Source: Vibrio sp. Of7-15 | GTDB lineage: Bacteria; Pseudomonadota; Gammaproteobacteria; Enterobacterales; Vibrionaceae | Length of the DNA stretch: 64,000 bases | Direction: 5' to 3' | NCBI RefSeq assembly: GCF_022347565.1 | Contig: NZ_JAKRGH010000005.1 | Location: forward strand, 1-64,000 | Shown here: positions 1 through 10,512 of the stretch, piece after piece | How the letters are laid out: each line of letters opens with the position of its first letter | Position numbering within the stretch: position 1 is the first letter of the stretch | The notes under the pieces: model-generated | The model's database searches: none | The model's input: the letters and a program-made list of their open reading frames with translations, nothing else | Told to the model about the DNA's origin: nothing | Program-made: the position numbers and the translations under genes

Positions 1-92
1 CCACCTGACTCCTTGCCGAACTCAGAAGTGAAACGCAATAGCGCCGATGGTAGTGTGGGGCTTCCCCATGTGAGAGTAGGACATCGCCAGGC
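1..92 (+). rRNA. rrf: 5S ribosomal RNA, 3' part
   Basis: The first 92 bases match the 3' three quarters of a Vibrio/enterobacterial 5S rRNA, ending in the conserved ATCGCCAGGC. The 5' end lies outside the window. It is the last gene of an rRNA operon reading into the window and is followed at once by a strong terminator. Confidence 0.97.
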
Positions 93-104
93 TTTAAATT
101 AAAG

Positions 105-130
105 AAACCCGCTTCTTAAGCGGGTTTTTT
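105..130 (+). terminator. rRNA operon terminator
   Basis: A 10-bp stem (AAACCCGCTT / AAGCGGGTTT, arms 105-114 and 118-127) with a three-base loop is followed by a run of T. It lies directly after the 5S gene, as expected for Rho-independent termination of the rRNA operon. Confidence 0.93.
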
Positions 131-256
131 GCTTTCTATACCTTAAGAATTACCACTAATGCTTAATAAATAAGCACTTAGATGATTTAAATTTGAAAAA
201 ATAGACAATCACTCTAGTAATTCTGAATTATCTGTATAGAATAGCTACCAGTTCGT

Positions 257-333
<77 letters not shown>

Positions 334-341
334 TATTAAAG

Positions 342-373
342 AAGGCCTTAGCAGAAATGCTAAGGCCTTTTTG
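342..373 (+). terminator. tRNA-Trp terminator
   Basis: A perfect 12-bp stem (arms 342-353 and 358-369, AAGGCCTTAGCA / TGCTAAGGCCTT) with a GAAA loop is followed by a short T run. The next 200 bp up to crcB are A+T rich and show no further gene that I can support. Confidence 0.92.
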
Positions 374-580
374 CTTTCTAGTGTTTTTAAAATTCTCTTT
401 CTACAAAAACATAAAGTGGTACTTTCAATGTTGTGCTGCTACCCCTCGTTTTTTCCCTTGTGATTTACTGTTAGCGTAAATGTTTTCATCTGTAGTCTTT
501 TATTTTTTATTCTTGCTCATTTTCATCTGTAGGATTTATCCGTATCCTCACACTTTGTCACCAGTTAACTGAGAATATGT

Positions 581-964
581 ATGAATCAGGCGATCACACT
601 AGGTTTTATTGCGATGGGAGGAGCTGTAGGAGCTTGTTCTCGGTATTTGATTTCAGAATGGTGTGCTGCGGTTTTCGGTCGAGGCTTTCCTTATGGAACA
701 TTAACTGTAAATATTCTTGGTTCATTATTAATGGGAATATTAGCTGCTGCCATTGAGCAAGGCGTGATTGCTTCTGCTCCTTGGCGCCAGATCATCGGCC
801 TAGGCTTTTTAGGTGCCCTTACAACATTCTCAACCTTTTCAATGGATAATGTTTCTTTACTACAGCAAGGGGAGTTTATGAAAATGGGATTGAATGTTGT
901 ATTAAATGTCGTGGTGTGTATTTTTGCCACCTGGATTGGTTTTCAGTTGATCACCAAATCTTAA
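581..964 (+). CDS. crcB: Fluoride exporter CrcB/Fluc
   Basis: This 127-residue protein has the Fluc/CrcB family pattern: four hydrophobic segments, an N-terminal GGAVGACSRY, NILGSLLMG near residue 45 and the TTFSTFSMD motif in the third segment. Fluc proteins form dual-topology dimers in the inner membrane that let fluoride leave the cell. The length is normal for the family. It is a lone gene between tRNA-Trp and the thiamine riboswitch. I looked for a fluoride (crcB) riboswitch upstream and did not see one, so fluoride-responsive control is not supported here. Confidence 0.93.
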   Translation: MNQAITLGFIAMGGAVGACSRYLISEWCAAVFGRGFPYGTLTVNILGSLLMGILAAAIEQGVIASAPWRQIIGLGFLGALTTFSTFSMDNVSLLQQGEFMKMGLNVVLNVVVCIFATWIGFQLITKS

Positions 965-1006
965 CATTTACACATTTTCCCTCTTTTCTTTTAGATTCCT
1001 TTTGCA

Positions 1007-1012
1007 TATACT
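1007..1012 (+). promoter_or_regulatory. Probable -10 element of the thi operon
   Basis: TATACT at 1007-1012 lies just upstream of the TPP aptamer and would start transcription near 1019. The matching -35 region (about 984-989, T-rich) is weak, so this promoter is an inference from position. Confidence 0.5.
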
Positions 1013-1021
1013 CCGACACGA

Positions 1022-1112
1022 TACTTGTCGGAGTGCCATAAGGCTGAGACCGCATTTGCGGGATCCGTTGAACCTGATTCAGGCTAATACCTGCGAAGGG
1101 AACGAGAGAAAC
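1022..1112 (+). promoter_or_regulatory. TPP (THI-box) riboswitch
   Basis: The aptamer core is intact: GGCTGAGA near 1041, TCCGTTGAACCTGAT near 1063-1077, CTAATACCTGCG near 1084 and GGAACGAGAG at 1099. These are the conserved pyrimidine- and pyrophosphate-sensor elements of thiamine pyrophosphate riboswitches. It lies 110 bp upstream of thiC and should reduce expression of the thi operon when TPP is abundant. The stretch after it (1113-1155) contains palindromes around AGATCT and AAGGGATCCCCTT, but no hairpin with a T run, so control of translation or Rho access looks more likely than intrinsic termination. Confidence 0.95.
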
Positions 1113-1123
1113 CATAGATCTGA

Positions 1124-3153
<2,030 letters not shown>

Positions 3154-3154
<1 letters not shown>

Positions 3155-4461
3155 TGAACTCATTGCACTTACCAGTTCCACATCAGTGGTTGTTAAGTCA
3201 TATTGAGCCATTACTTTCTTCTGCCCGAACTTACGGGGTAGGTGAATCTGTTGAGCTGGGTGTCAGCTCAACGGATCAAATTGACATACACCTAACCGAT
3301 AAGCAGTTTAAGGTATGGTTTCAAGCGACAGAAACCGCATTGCTTGGAACATTCGATATTGTGGTATTGGAAGCGAGTCCGTCACTTTCCGTTACTCAAG
3401 CTCAGCAAGACGTTATTGCCAACCCTCACTTAGTGTTACTCGGAGTGCAGGCTGGCGATGGTTTTGTTGATGTTTGGCATCATGAAGGTGAAGCTCGCGC
3501 TATTTATTTTGATAGTAACAACCATAAAGATCGTCAACGAGCCATGTTTTTGTCTGCGTTAGCAATGGATTTCTTACTTGAGGATGCCATTACTTTAGCG
3601 CGTGCTGTTGTTCCACGTGAAACAACGATATCTGTAAACTCCCTCAATGCGACTGAATGTGTTTCACGTGAAACATGGCCAGTAGATGTTGAGCAATTCC
3701 CATTGCCAGTGCTTGCAGGAAGTGAGTTAGCGAATCGCATTGGGTGGCACAGTGGTATTCATTTTCCATCTCACTTTGCTCCAACGGACGGTAAAAAGTT
3801 AAGCCTTTACCCGGTGGTGGATAGTGCAGATTGGGTCGAGCAATTGTTGGATATGGGAGTAACTACGGTTCAGCTTCGTATGAAGAACCCGGGTGATCCG
3901 ACCTTAGAAGATCAAATTCAGCGTGCTATTGTTGCGGGAAAACGTCACCAAGCTCAAGTTTATATCAATGATTATTGGCAGCTGGCCATTAAGCACAGCG
4001 CTTATGGGGTACATCTTGGTCAGGAAGATTTAGAAGTCGCAGATTTGGCTTTAATTGCAGATAAAGGACTGCGGTTAGGGCTGTCTACTCATGGTTATTA
4101 TGAAATTTTGCGTGCTCGAAAAATTCAGCCAAGCTACATCGCGCTAGGCCATATTTTTCCGACAACGACAAAACAAATGCCATCAAAACCTCAAGGGTTA
4201 AATCGATTGGCTTGTTATCAGAAGTTGGCGGGAGATACTCCGACGGTGGCGATAGGCGGGATTGATTTATCACGAGCGCAAGCTGTGTGGGACACAGGTG
4301 TTTCTAGTTTAGCCGTTGTGCGAGCAGTAACAGAAGCGGAGAACCCGCAATCTGTTATTCATGCGTTTCATCAGATCATGAAGCAAACACCAAGTGATAA
4401 TATTCAGACTTCTGAGTTTATGGCAAAAAAAGGTGTTACTGATGTCGAGCACATTGACTGA
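3154..4461 (+). CDS. thiE: Thiamine-phosphate synthase ThiE with a long N-terminal extension
   Basis: The catalytic ThiE domain occupies about residues 215-410, with [46 protein letters not shown] and VAIGGIDL. It joins the pyrimidine pyrophosphate to the thiazole phosphate to make thiamine phosphate. The protein has 435 residues, about twice the usual ThiE length. The first 190 or so residues form an extension I cannot assign. Related vibrios, as I recall, also carry long ThiE proteins. Two ParB-box palindromes lie in the segment linking the two halves. Confidence 0.93.
3609..3624. promoter_or_regulatory. parS: parS site, one mismatch (ParB binding)
   Basis: TGTTCCACGTGAAACA matches the bacterial parS consensus TGTTTCACGTGAAACA at 15 of 16 positions. 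It lies inside thiE, 51 bp before a perfect copy. Confidence 0.85.
3660..3675. promoter_or_regulatory. parS: parS site, perfect (ParB binding)
   Basis: TGTTTCACGTGAAACA is the exact palindromic parS consensus bound by ParB/Spo0J, the chromosome centromere site. It lies inside thiE. From memory V. cholerae chromosome I has three parS sites some tens of kilobases from its origin, which fits this cluster. Confidence 0.94.
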
Positions 4462-5200
4462 TAAAGAGTTTGTTCGTTATAGCCGTCAAATTATGCTTCC
4501 ACAAGTCTCGGAGCCTGGCCAGCATCAGCTGAAGAAGGCGTCTGTGTTGATTGTTGGTGCTGGAGGTTTAGGCTCAGCAGCGGGTTTGTATTTAGCTGGT
4601 GCTGGAGTGGGAACGTTGGTGATCGCCGATGATGATGTGGTGGACAGTTCGAACCTACAGCGGCAAGTTGTCTACCGCCAGTCAGATGAAAAGGTCAACA
4701 AAGCCAAAGCGGCGGCAGAGCAGCTTAGTGCGTTGAATCCTTTAATTCGAGTCAGGCCACTTCAAGCCCGTTTAGCCGAGCAGCAACTGAAAATGGAAGT
4801 CATGATGTCGGATGTTGTGCTTGATTGTTCAGACAACATGGCTACTCGTCAGGCGGTGAATGCCGCTTGTGTCCACGCTCAAAAGCCACTTATTTCTGGT
4901 GCCGCCATTGGTTGGCAAGGTCAGCTAATGCCTTTTGATTTTCGTCAGCCAGATAGCCCCTGTTACCACTGTGTATTTCCGAATACTAGTGATTCTGAAG
5001 CACAAAATTGTTCAACATCAGGAGTGATGGGGCCAGTGGTGGGAACGGTGGGAAATTTGCAGGCATTAGAAGCCATTAAGTTATTGGCTGGGGTGAAAGA
5101 GCAAACTTTTGGGTATTTGCATCACTTTGATGGTTTAACGAATCAGTGGCAAAAATTATCAATCAAACAAGATCCTAATTGCTCTGTGTGTGGCAGTTAG
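4442..5200 (+). CDS. thiF: ThiS adenylyltransferase ThiF
   Basis: ThiF (252 residues) adenylates the C-terminal glycine of ThiS so that it can carry sulfur for thiazole synthesis. The nucleotide-binding motif [15 protein letters not shown], the DSSNLQRQV loop, a PCYHC pair and a C-terminal NCSVC pair (zinc site) are visible. I chose the ATG at 4442 because it follows AAAGGTG and begins a normal ThiF/MoeB N-terminus. An upstream in-frame ATG at 4394 would add 16 atypical residues inside thiE. The gene overlaps the thiE end by 20 bp. Confidence 0.95.
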   Translation: MSSTLTDKEFVRYSRQIMLPQVSEPGQHQLKKASVLIVGAGGLGSAAGLYLAGAGVGTLVIADDDVVDSSNLQRQVVYRQSDEKVNKAKAAAEQLSALNPLIRVRPLQARLAEQQLKMEVMMSDVVLDCSDNMATRQAVNAACVHAQKPLISGAAIGWQGQLMPFDFRQPDSPCYHCVFPNTSDSEAQNCSTSGVMGPVVGTVGNLQALEAIKLLAGVKEQTFGYLHHFDGLTNQWQKLSIKQDPNCSVCGS

Positions 5201-5313
5201 GCGTGGTTTGATATACCGGGCGGTTTGCTTTTTATTCTCTGTTTTACTCAATGTGGGCAAAGTTAGATAAAAAAGAAATGCAGCGTCAGCCCGGTTCTTT
5301 AGGAGAAAAGCTC

Positions 5314-5514
5314 ATGCAAGTATGGGTGAATGAAAAACCAGTTGTGCTCGAAAATGGAAACAGTGTGTATGCATTGCTAGAGCAACTGAACCTACCATTA
5401 GCAGCAAGTGCCATTGCACTGAATGATGCCATTATTGCTCGCAGCCAGTGGGAAATAACCGATTTGAATGACGGTGATCGTATTGCCTTATTTCAAGCTA
5501 TTGCAGGGGGGTAA
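5314..5514 (+). CDS. thiS: Sulfur carrier protein ThiS
   Basis: This 66-residue ubiquitin-fold protein ends in the required Gly-Gly (AIAGG), which becomes the thiocarboxylate sulfur donor for ThiG. The ATG at 5314 has a GGAG ribosome site and gives the usual ThiS length and start (MQVWVNEKPV). The frame is open further upstream to 5251, but that extension has no ribosome site. It is followed 3 bp later by thiG. Confidence 0.93.
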   Translation: MQVWVNEKPVVLENGNSVYALLEQLNLPLAASAIALNDAIIARSQWEITDLNDGDRIALFQAIAGG

Positions 5515-5517
5515 GGC

Positions 5518-6282
5518 ATGTTAACTATTGCAGGAAAAACCTTTCAATCACGACTTTTTACCGGCACGGGTAAATTTGCGAGTCGAGATAAAATGACCAA
5601 TTCCATCATTGCGTCTGAATCTGAGTTGGTCACCATGGCACTTAAGCGTGTCGATATTGATAACCAAGATGATGATATTCTAGCGCCATTAATTGCCGCA
5701 GGTGTGAATCTATTGCCCAATACCTCTGGGGCTAAAAATGCGCAAGAAGCTATTTTTGCCGCGCAGCTGGCACGCGAAGCGCTGGGCACTAATTGGTTGA
5801 AGCTAGAAATTCACCCTGATCCGAAGTACTTGATGCCAGATCCTATAGAAACGCTGAAGGCCGCAGAAAGTTTAGTGGATCAAGGCTTTATCGTTTTGCC
5901 TTATTGCCATGCTGATCCGGTGTTATGTAAACATTTAGAAGAAGTGGGTTGTGCTGCGGTAATGCCGTTAGGAGCGCCAATTGGTTCTAATAAAGGGTTA
6001 GCTTCACGAGACTTTTTAGAAATCATTATCGATCAGGCCAAAGTACCTGTGGTGGTTGATGCCGGGATTGGTGCACCATCTCATGCCGCTGAGGCGATGG
6101 AGTTAGGTGCTGATGCCGTATTGGTTAATACTGCCATCGCCGCGGCTGCCGATCCTATTGCAATGGGCAAAGCGTTTAAGTTGGCCGTTGAAGCGGGTCG
6201 AATGGCATACGAAGCTGGTTTAGCTGGCACCGTGAATCACGCGATTGCATCCAGCCCATTAACCTCTTTCCTAAATGAGTAG
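5518..6282 (+). CDS. thiG: Thiazole synthase ThiG
   Basis: ThiG (254 residues) is a TIM-barrel enzyme that condenses deoxyxylulose phosphate, dehydroglycine and ThiS thiocarboxylate into the thiazole phosphate. Family blocks visible are FTGTGKF near residue 15, [17 protein letters not shown] (Schiff-base lysine region), [31 protein letters not shown] and AVLVNTAIA. The length is normal. It sits between thiS and thiH in the operon and pairs physically with ThiH in the aerobic tyrosine-lyase route. Confidence 0.97.
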   Translation: MLTIAGKTFQSRLFTGTGKFASRDKMTNSIIASESELVTMALKRVDIDNQDDDILAPLIAAGVNLLPNTSGAKNAQEAIFAAQLAREALGTNWLKLEIHPDPKYLMPDPIETLKAAESLVDQGFIVLPYCHADPVLCKHLEEVGCAAVMPLGAPIGSNKGLASRDFLEIIIDQAKVPVVVDAGIGAPSHAAEAMELGADAVLVNTAIAAAADPIAMGKAFKLAVEAGRMAYEAGLAGTVNHAIASSPLTSFLNE

Positions 6283-6290
6283 AGGTTATT

Positions 6291-7403
6291 ATGAGTTTTG
6301 TTCAGGAGTGGCAACGGCTTGATTGGGATGACGTTAAACTGTCGATTTACAGTAAAACGGCATCCGATGTAGAGCGGGCTTTATCAAAACCTAAGCGTGA
6401 TTTGGAAGATTTTAAAGCGTTAATCTCTCCGGCTGCGGATGCGTACTTAGAGCAAATGGCACAGCAATCTGCGGTTCTGACTCGTAAACGATTTGGCCAT
6501 ACGATCTCTTTTTATATCCCGCTTTATCTTTCTAATTTGTGTGCGAATGCTTGCACCTATTGTGGCTTTTCCATGGAAAATCGCATTAAGCGCCGGACAT
6601 TAACGTTAGATGAGATCAGTGCGGAAACGGCAGCCATTAAAAAGATGCAGTTTGATAGTGTGCTGTTGGTTACTGGGGAGCATGAAACCAAAGTCGGAAT
6701 GAAGTACTTTCGCCAGACTGTCCCTGAAATTAAAAAGCAGTTCAGTTATCTGGCGATGGAAGTTCAGCCTTTGGATCAGCAAGACTATGCGGAACTGAAA
6801 GGGTTGGGGCTCGATGCGGTGATGGTGTATCAAGAAACTTATCATCCATCGACTTACGCAGAGCATCACTTACGTGGTAATAAAACCGATTTTGAATACC
6901 GTTTAGAAACCCCTGACCGATTGGCGAAAGCCGGGATTGATAAGATAGGAATAGGGGCGTTGATTGGCTTGGATGAGTGGCGTACCGATTGTTTTTATGT
7001 GGCAGCGCATCTGGATTATTTAGAACGAACCTATTGGAAAACCCGTTACTCTATTTCGTTCCCGCGTTTACGCCCTTGTGAGGGTGGTTTACAACCAAAA
7101 TCGGTGATGTCAGATCGGCAGTTGGTTCAGCTGATTTGTGCGTATCGCTTACTGAACCCTGAAGTGGAATTGTCGTTGTCGACTCGCGAATCCGCGCAGT
7201 TTAGAGACAATGTGTTACCGCTTGGTATCACGAGTATGTCAGCAGCTTCGAAAACTCAACCTGGTGGTTACGCGAATGGTGAGCCTGAGTTGGAGCAGTT
7301 TGCTATTAGCGATGAACGCTCTGCACAAGGAGTCGCTCAGGCTGTCAAACAACGTGGCTTTGAGGCGGTTTGGAAAGACTGGCATCCGGCGTATTCTGGG
7401 TAA
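6291..7403 (+). CDS. thiH: 2-iminoacetate synthase (tyrosine lyase) ThiH
   Basis: ThiH (370 residues) is a radical-SAM enzyme that cleaves tyrosine to dehydroglycine and p-cresol for thiazole formation. The cluster motif CANACTYCGF (CxxxCxxC) is at about residues 81-90. The presence of ThiH rather than ThiO indicates the tyrosine route. It is the last gene of the operon, 8 bp after thiG. A perfect parS site and a terminator follow. Confidence 0.97.
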   Translation: MSFVQEWQRLDWDDVKLSIYSKTASDVERALSKPKRDLEDFKALISPAADAYLEQMAQQSAVLTRKRFGHTISFYIPLYLSNLCANACTYCGFSMENRIKRRTLTLDEISAETAAIKKMQFDSVLLVTGEHETKVGMKYFRQTVPEIKKQFSYLAMEVQPLDQQDYAELKGLGLDAVMVYQETYHPSTYAEHHLRGNKTDFEYRLETPDRLAKAGIDKIGIGALIGLDEWRTDCFYVAAHLDYLERTYWKTRYSISFPRLRPCEGGLQPKSVMSDRQLVQLICAYRLLNPEVELSLSTRESAQFRDNVLPLGITSMSAASKTQPGGYANGEPELEQFAISDERSAQGVAQAVKQRGFEAVWKDWHPAYSG

Positions 7404-7442
7404 TTGAATACAGAGTTGAAGAATATTTAGTCCAGAGTGCTG

Positions 7443-7458
7443 TGTTTCACGTGAAACA
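7443..7458. promoter_or_regulatory. parS: parS site, perfect (ParB binding)
   Basis: TGTTTCACGTGAAACA again matches the parS consensus exactly, here in the gap after thiH. With the two sites in thiE it makes a cluster spread over 3.85 kb, typical of a ParB loading region. Confidence 0.94.
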
Positions 7459-7513
7459 GTGCATCAACATCGATTTATGTCTGATACGACTTAGTAGGAT
7501 AGAAATGGAAAAT

Positions 7514-7547
7514 AAAACGCCGCATGGGAATACATGCGGCGTTTTTT
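7514..7547. terminator. Bidirectional terminator between thiH and the M24 peptidase
   Basis: A 13-bp stem (7514-7526 with 7533-7545, AAAACGCCGCATG) has T runs readable on both strands. It can end the thi operon on the plus strand and the peptidase gene on the minus strand. Confidence 0.9.
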
Positions 7548-7590
7548 ATGAGTGAAGATGACCCGCTGCCAGTAACAACTGCTTACTGGA

Positions 7591-9381
7591 TTATGAATGC
7601 GCTAGTGCGGATGTTGCTTGGAGTAACCATTCGAGATCATCACCTTCTAATAATGGGCTCACTTCATCCCATACTTTTTGGTGGTAGTCATTCAGCCAAG
7701 CCAGCTCAGGGCGAGTCAGCATGTTGGTGTTGATTAAACGTTTGTCGATTGGTGCACGTGTTAGTGATTCAAAACCAAGGACATTGAAATCACCTTGTGT
7801 TTCGACATCAACAACAAGCTCTAGGTTTTCAATACGAATACCAAACGCGTCTGCCCGGTAATAGCCTGGCTCGTTAGATAACACCATGCCTGCCAATAGC
7901 GCTGTGTTGTTTGCTACTTTAGCAATGCGTTGTGGCCCTTCATGAACACTTAAGAAGTGGCCGACACCGTGGCCTGTGCCATGATCATAATCGTAGCCAT
8001 TTGCCCATAAGTGCTGGCGAGCTAAAACATCCAGCTGATGGCCGCACGTGCCTTTCGGGAATCGAGCGGTTGCTAATGCAATATGGCCTTTTAGCACTAA
8101 GGTAAATTGCTGTTTAAGATCGTCATTGGCTTCACCAATCGCAATGGTGCGGGTGATGTCTGTAGTACCGTCTGGGTACTGACCGCCAGAATCCACTAAG
8201 TACAAATTGCCCAGTTCGAGTTTACCTGGTTCTGGTTGGTTCATGTGGTTGTAGTGACACATGGCTGCATTGCCAGCCGCTGCCGAAATAGTATCGAAAC
8301 TTAGGTCGGCTAGGGTTTCATCTTGTTGGCGGAAGCTTAGGAGCTTGTCTGACAAGGTGGCTTCGTCATGCAGGTTGCCAGCGGCCACTTCGCTGTCTAG
8401 CCAGGCTAAGAATTTGCTGACTGCCGCACCATCGCGGATATGGCAGGCTTTCATGCCCGCAATTTCAATGGCATTTTTGGCTGCTTTTGGCAGAAAACAT
8501 GGGTCTGCAGATTCCACAATATGAGCACCAGCAGAGTGTAATACTAAGCTTGCCCATGCGTTGCTGGTTGTTGGATCTACTAATACCGTTTGCTCGGCTA
8601 AACTGTTTAAGCCTGCTTCCAGTGCATCGGGTTTATGGACACGAACGCCTCGCCCGACGTGATCAATAAAATCAGCAGGTAGGCGGCTTGGGTCTAGGTA
8701 AAAATCGACGCTTTCATCTGAGTGGACGATGGCATGAGAAAGCAGAACAGGGAAACATGGTACGTCTAAGCCGCGGATGTTTAACAGCCAGCAAATGCTA
8801 TCTGGTTGAGTAAGTAGTACGGCTTCTGCTTGTTGCTCTTTCAGTTTCGCGGCAATCAACGCACGTTTATCAGCGCTCGATTGCCCAACAAGCTCTAGCC
8901 CCATTAGGCGGGCATCGGTCAGTAATGGCTCTGGACGATCGGCCCATAAGGAATCAATTGGATTGGCTGTCAGAGAAACTAGCTCTAATTTACCCTCTGT
9001 TTCCGCTGTGGCTTTTGTTAACCACGCCGCGCTGTGCAGGCGGGGATCAACGGCAACTTTACTGCCCTGTGCTAGGGTACCTTGAACCCATTGAATGGCA
9101 GGTTCTTCAATGAGGTGGCGGTATTCAAATACGTCACCAGGGACTTCTTTACGTACTTGAACAACGTAGCGGCCATCCACAAACATCGCGGCATTATCTT
9201 GGGTGATCACGGCCATACCTGCTGATCCAGTAAAGCCTGTTGCCCACAACAAACGCTCATTATGTGCTGGGATATACTCACCAAGATATTCATCTTCATG
9301 AGGGATCAAGAGGGCATCATATTGGTTGGCGACTAGCCATTGGCGAAGTTGCTCAACACGCTGAGAAGTGACTTCATGCAT
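7591..9381 (-). CDS. Xaa-Pro aminopeptidase, M24B family (three-domain type)
   Basis: This 596-residue protein has the creatinase/aminopeptidase P fold. The C-terminal catalytic domain shows the metal ligands in VDSGGQYPDGTTDITR (two Asp), GTGHGVGHFLSVHEG (His) and LSNEPGYYR and RIENLELV (two Glu). It should remove N-terminal residues that precede proline, using two metal ions in the cytoplasm. It is longer than E. coli PepP (about 440) and resembles the three-domain XPNPEP1 type, so I give no symbol. The ATG at 9381 follows AAGGAAA. Confidence 0.93.
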   Translation of the reverse strand: MHEVTSQRVEQLRQWLVANQYDALLIPHEDEYLGEYIPAHNERLLWATGFTGSAGMAVITQDNAAMFVDGRYVVQVRKEVPGDVFEYRHLIEEPAIQWVQGTLAQGSKVAVDPRLHSAAWLTKATAETEGKLELVSLTANPIDSLWADRPEPLLTDARLMGLELVGQSSADKRALIAAKLKEQQAEAVLLTQPDSICWLLNIRGLDVPCFPVLLSHAIVHSDESVDFYLDPSRLPADFIDHVGRGVRVHKPDALEAGLNSLAEQTVLVDPTTSNAWASLVLHSAGAHIVESADPCFLPKAAKNAIEIAGMKACHIRDGAAVSKFLAWLDSEVAAGNLHDEATLSDKLLSFRQQDETLADLSFDTISAAAGNAAMCHYNHMNQPEPGKLELGNLYLVDSGGQYPDGTTDITRTIAIGEANDDLKQQFTLVLKGHIALATARFPKGTCGHQLDVLARQHLWANGYDYDHGTGHGVGHFLSVHEGPQRIAKVANNTALLAGMVLSNEPGYYRADAFGIRIENLELVVDVETQGDFNVLGFESLTRAPIDKRLINTNMLTRPELAWLNDYHQKVWDEVSPLLEGDDLEWLLQATSALAHS

Positions 9382-9449
9382 CTGTGATTTCCTTGTGGTT
9401 ACTCCGCCCTTAGTCTGGTGGACGGTAAATTTTCTATAAGCTATCTTGT

Positions 9450-10415
9450 TTACGGATACGCTGCAATTGTACTGTTTGATAAATCCTTACAGTGGCTAAT
9501 TATGATATTCCTCAGCCAGCTATTTGCAGGATCATCCTGTTGGTGTTGGTGCCAAAAAAGGGTATAGGCCATCGGGGGTAATTCTGTTGGCAGAGACAAA
9601 ACGGCCATATCCAGTTGCTTGGCCATTAAATGAATATAATGGCTGGGTGCCGTGAACACTAAGTCACTGTGGGTACATAAACTGGCAGCACTGTTAAAAT
9701 CAGGAACCAATACCGCAATATCTCGTTCTAGTCCTACTTCTGCCAGTTTGTAATCAAGTAGCCATCTTTCGTTACCATCACAGCGAACTTGAATATGACG
9801 CTCTTTTAAATAGGTATCGAGTGTCCAAGGTTTCTTGAGAACAGGATGATTCTTTCTCACCACACACATTTGCATGTCTCGATATATTTCTTGAAAGCAG
9901 ATGTCTTTGGGAGGCATCATGGTGAGCTGGGCATCATTAAAGTTAATGTCTTTGCCTGTGATCCCTAAATCGAGTTTGCCATTTTGCAGATGCTCAAAAG
10001 TGTGCCTGTCCCAAGAGTGGGTATCTAAGGTCACTTGGGGGGCTTTGGTAAACAGCTCTGTTAAAAAATGGGGCAAGATCAGCGGGTAAGTACTCTCTAC
10101 TAACGCCATTTTAAAACGGCGATCGCTGGTTTCTGGAATGAAGTTTTCAGGGCGGGTAAAGGCTTCTAAGTCTTGCAATAAAGGCTGCAATTTGAGTTTT
10201 AACTTTTCGGCGCGTGGGGTCGGTTTTAAGCCATAGGCGGTACGAGTAAAAAGAGGATCGTTAAATTGCTCTCGTAATTTGGCCAAGTTTTTACTGACCG
10301 CAGACTGGCTGAGGTGCAGTCGGTTGGCTGTGTACGTGACGTTACACTCTTCTAACAAAACGTGCAGGCAGATCAGTAAATTTAAATCTATTTTAGTCAG
10401 TTTTTCAAAAAACAT
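9450..10415 (-). CDS. LysR-family transcriptional regulator
   Basis: The N-terminal winged helix-turn-helix (NRLHLSQSAVSKNLAKLRE) and the NDPLFTRTAYGLKPTPRA segment mark a LysR regulator of 321 residues, with an effector-binding domain after about residue 95. I placed the start at 10415, which gives the normal MFFEKLTKIDLNLL opening. The frame is open to 10448. It is divergent from a Bcr/CflA efflux gene 97 bp away, which it may control. The effector is unknown. Confidence 0.9.
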   Translation of the reverse strand: MFFEKLTKIDLNLLICLHVLLEECNVTYTANRLHLSQSAVSKNLAKLREQFNDPLFTRTAYGLKPTPRAEKLKLKLQPLLQDLEAFTRPENFIPETSDRRFKMALVESTYPLILPHFLTELFTKAPQVTLDTHSWDRHTFEHLQNGKLDLGITGKDINFNDAQLTMMPPKDICFQEIYRDMQMCVVRKNHPVLKKPWTLDTYLKERHIQVRCDGNERWLLDYKLAEVGLERDIAVLVPDFNSAASLCTHSDLVFTAPSHYIHLMAKQLDMAVLSLPTELPPMAYTLFWHQHQQDDPANSWLRNIIISHCKDLSNSTIAAYP

Positions 10416-10420
10416 AGAGA

Positions 10421-10436
10421 TATTCCTATATGGAAA
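10421..10436. promoter_or_regulatory. Inverted repeat in the LysR/MFS divergent region
   Basis: ATTCCTATATGGAAAT is a near-palindrome just upstream of the LysR start, between the divergent genes. It could be an autoregulatory operator of the LysR protein. This rests on position and symmetry only. Confidence 0.35.
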
Positions 10437-10512
10437 TTCTAACCTCAATATAAAGCATTTCTGTTCATATCACGAATCGAATACACTACAGCGATTGAAG
10501 TAGGGGTGAACC

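Noticed and set aside
960-1010. Fluoride riboswitch for crcB
   Set aside because: The sequence upstream of crcB (370-580) lacks the conserved pseudoknot pattern, and the riboswitch downstream belongs to thiC (TPP).
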